DNA from: Camillea tinctor
Taxonomy: Eukaryota > Ascomycota > Sordariomycetes > Xylariales > Xylariaceae
Direction: 5' to 3'
Assembly (NCBI GenBank): GCA_022578605.1
Contig: MU394051.1
Location: 310,001 to 374,000, forward strand
DNA: 64,000 nucleotides
Part shown: positions 63,061-64,000 of the stretch, piece after piece
How the letters are laid out: each line of letters begins with the position of its first letter
Position numbering within the stretch: the first letter of the stretch is position 1
The notes under the pieces: generated by a model
Told to the model about the DNA's origin: nothing
What the model saw: only the letters and a program-made list of their open reading frames with translations
The model's database searches: none
Program-made: the position numbers and the translations under genes

Positions 63061-64000
63061 GATGGGAATGGGAGTTGGAGCTTGCGGCGGGGTGCCGGTA
63101 ACTGCGTCTATAGCAGCGGTTGAGGCCTTCATCGTGGAAAGGAAGTTAGCATGGCATGACAGGGCGGGGTAGATCACTTCCTAGACTAGAGACGAAGCGA
63201 AACACAAAGGGAGCGGAGAGATAAAGGCGGAGAGGGGAGGAAGAAAAAAAAGGGAAGAAGGAAAAGGAAGGAAAAGAAAGAGAGGATGTCTCGATTACAT
63301 TTTGCGCCACAGGCTCGGAGGTTGGAACAGGATTCTCGTGATCAGGCATTTTGGGCTGGGTGTGTGCCGGGTCGTAGCTTAGAAGTGGTAGATGGCTCAA
63401 CGAATGCAAGGAATGCAAGGCTCTGATGCCGCAGAGGCGGTCAAGCTGCTAGAGTACAAGTAGGAATAAAAGGGCCGAAGCGAGTGGTATTGTGGGAAAA
63501 CCGTGGAGGAAACTCGTTGTGAAGGGTTCTCTACTGGGTAACACGGCGGTGCAGGTAATATATTGGAGTGACGTACAGTAAGTACACTAACTAGGTATGT
63601 GGCAGAGGTGTGTGAGAGTGAGTGAGTGAGTGAGTGTGTGTTAGGTATTGCGTGTATATAGTTATGGCAGGTTATATGTCTTATGCCTTTGCGGGGTGGG
63701 AACGTAGACCAGACTACGATATTCCTCAGATAATAGAAGGGGTAAAAAAAGAGTATACAATCAAACGAAGGATGACAGATACTTTAGAAGAACAAGAACA
63801 ATAACAAGGAGAATATTGTTGTAGTATCAGAAACAGAAGAGAATCAATAAGAAAAGTAATAAGAGAGAAAAAAAGTCAATTAGTAGTTGATGTTGGTTAG
63901 AAAGAAAAGGAGAAAAATAATAATAGAAGAAGCAGTAAGTTCGTGTGATTGCTTTTCTTGCCGCGTTCCCCTCCGTAGGTAAAGTCTCTTGCTTGTCTTG
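63061..64000. promoter_or_regulatory. Promoter and leader of the MAPKK gene
   Basis: Purine-rich on the + strand at 63185-63290, i.e. a pyrimidine-rich leader for the minus-strand gene. An upstream ATG frame starting MPDHENPVPTSEP (complement 63349) could be an upstream ORF. A GTGAGT tandem run lies at 63613-63640. The right end of the window is A-rich and holds nothing recognisable. Confidence 0.45.
63613..63640. repeat. (GTGA)n microsatellite
   Basis: About five GTGA units followed by GTGTGTG. Confidence 0.85.

Overview
The window is a stretch of nuclear chromosome from a filamentous ascomycete (Pezizomycotina, most likely a Sordariomycete). The basis is spliceosomal introns of roughly 50-150 bp with GTAAGT/GTATGT donors, Pezizomycotina-type protein families (a cell-wall-integrity MAPKK, a DUF155/Rmd1 protein, a fungal universal-stress protein, an eIF3l subunit that S. 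cerevisiae lacks), long pyrimidine-rich 5' leaders, and dispersed TACC/GGTA tetranucleotides. No bacterial, viral, CRISPR, rRNA or convincing tRNA feature was seen.

Layout. 1.7-5.6 kb (-): a large RING-H2 / PH-like / VWA protein resembling Ste5/Far1 scaffolds and RING-VWA ligases. 5.6-20.1 kb: a 14.5-kb stretch with no recognisable gene. 20.1-21.9 kb (-): CCT8 chaperonin subunit, divergent from an HMG-box protein of the Nhp10/INO80 type (22.9-23.9 kb, +). 25.2-27.1 kb (-): DUF155 (Rmd1/Sif3) protein. 28.0-29.4 kb (-): saccharopine-dehydrogenase-like oxidoreductase, divergent from ribosomal protein L43 (30.5-31.3 kb, +, six tiny exons). 34.6-36.6 kb (+): RING-PHD protein with a PHRF1-like C-terminus. 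36.6-43.4 kb: desert carrying a well-preserved 319-bp MITE. 43.5-46.1 kb (-): universal stress protein. 46.1-53.8 kb: second desert of purine/pyrimidine tracts and microsatellites. 53.8-55.4 kb (-) and 56.3-59.8 kb (+): eIF3l and the ribosome-assembly GTPase EFL1/RIA1, a divergent translation pair. 61.5-63.1 kb (-): the cell-wall-integrity MAPKK (Mkk1/2 type).

How the genes relate. Most are housekeeping: protein folding, ribosome structure and assembly, translation initiation, and chromatin or Pol II-linked regulation. Two are signalling: the MAPKK and the Ste5/Far1-like candidate scaffold, but they lie almost 56 kb apart and nothing shows they act together. Exon structures of eleven genes were derived by hand from splice sites and reading-frame continuity; ten are phase-consistent from ATG to stop, and the HMG-box gene has an uncertain 5' end.

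Most notable signals: the RING-H2/PH/VWA protein, the MITE, the abrupt jump to GC-rich codons in the last EFL1 exon, the six-exon micro-gene RPL43, the RING-PHD protein with a 63-residue loop inside its RING, and the 1.1-kb intron / alternative 5' end of the stress protein.
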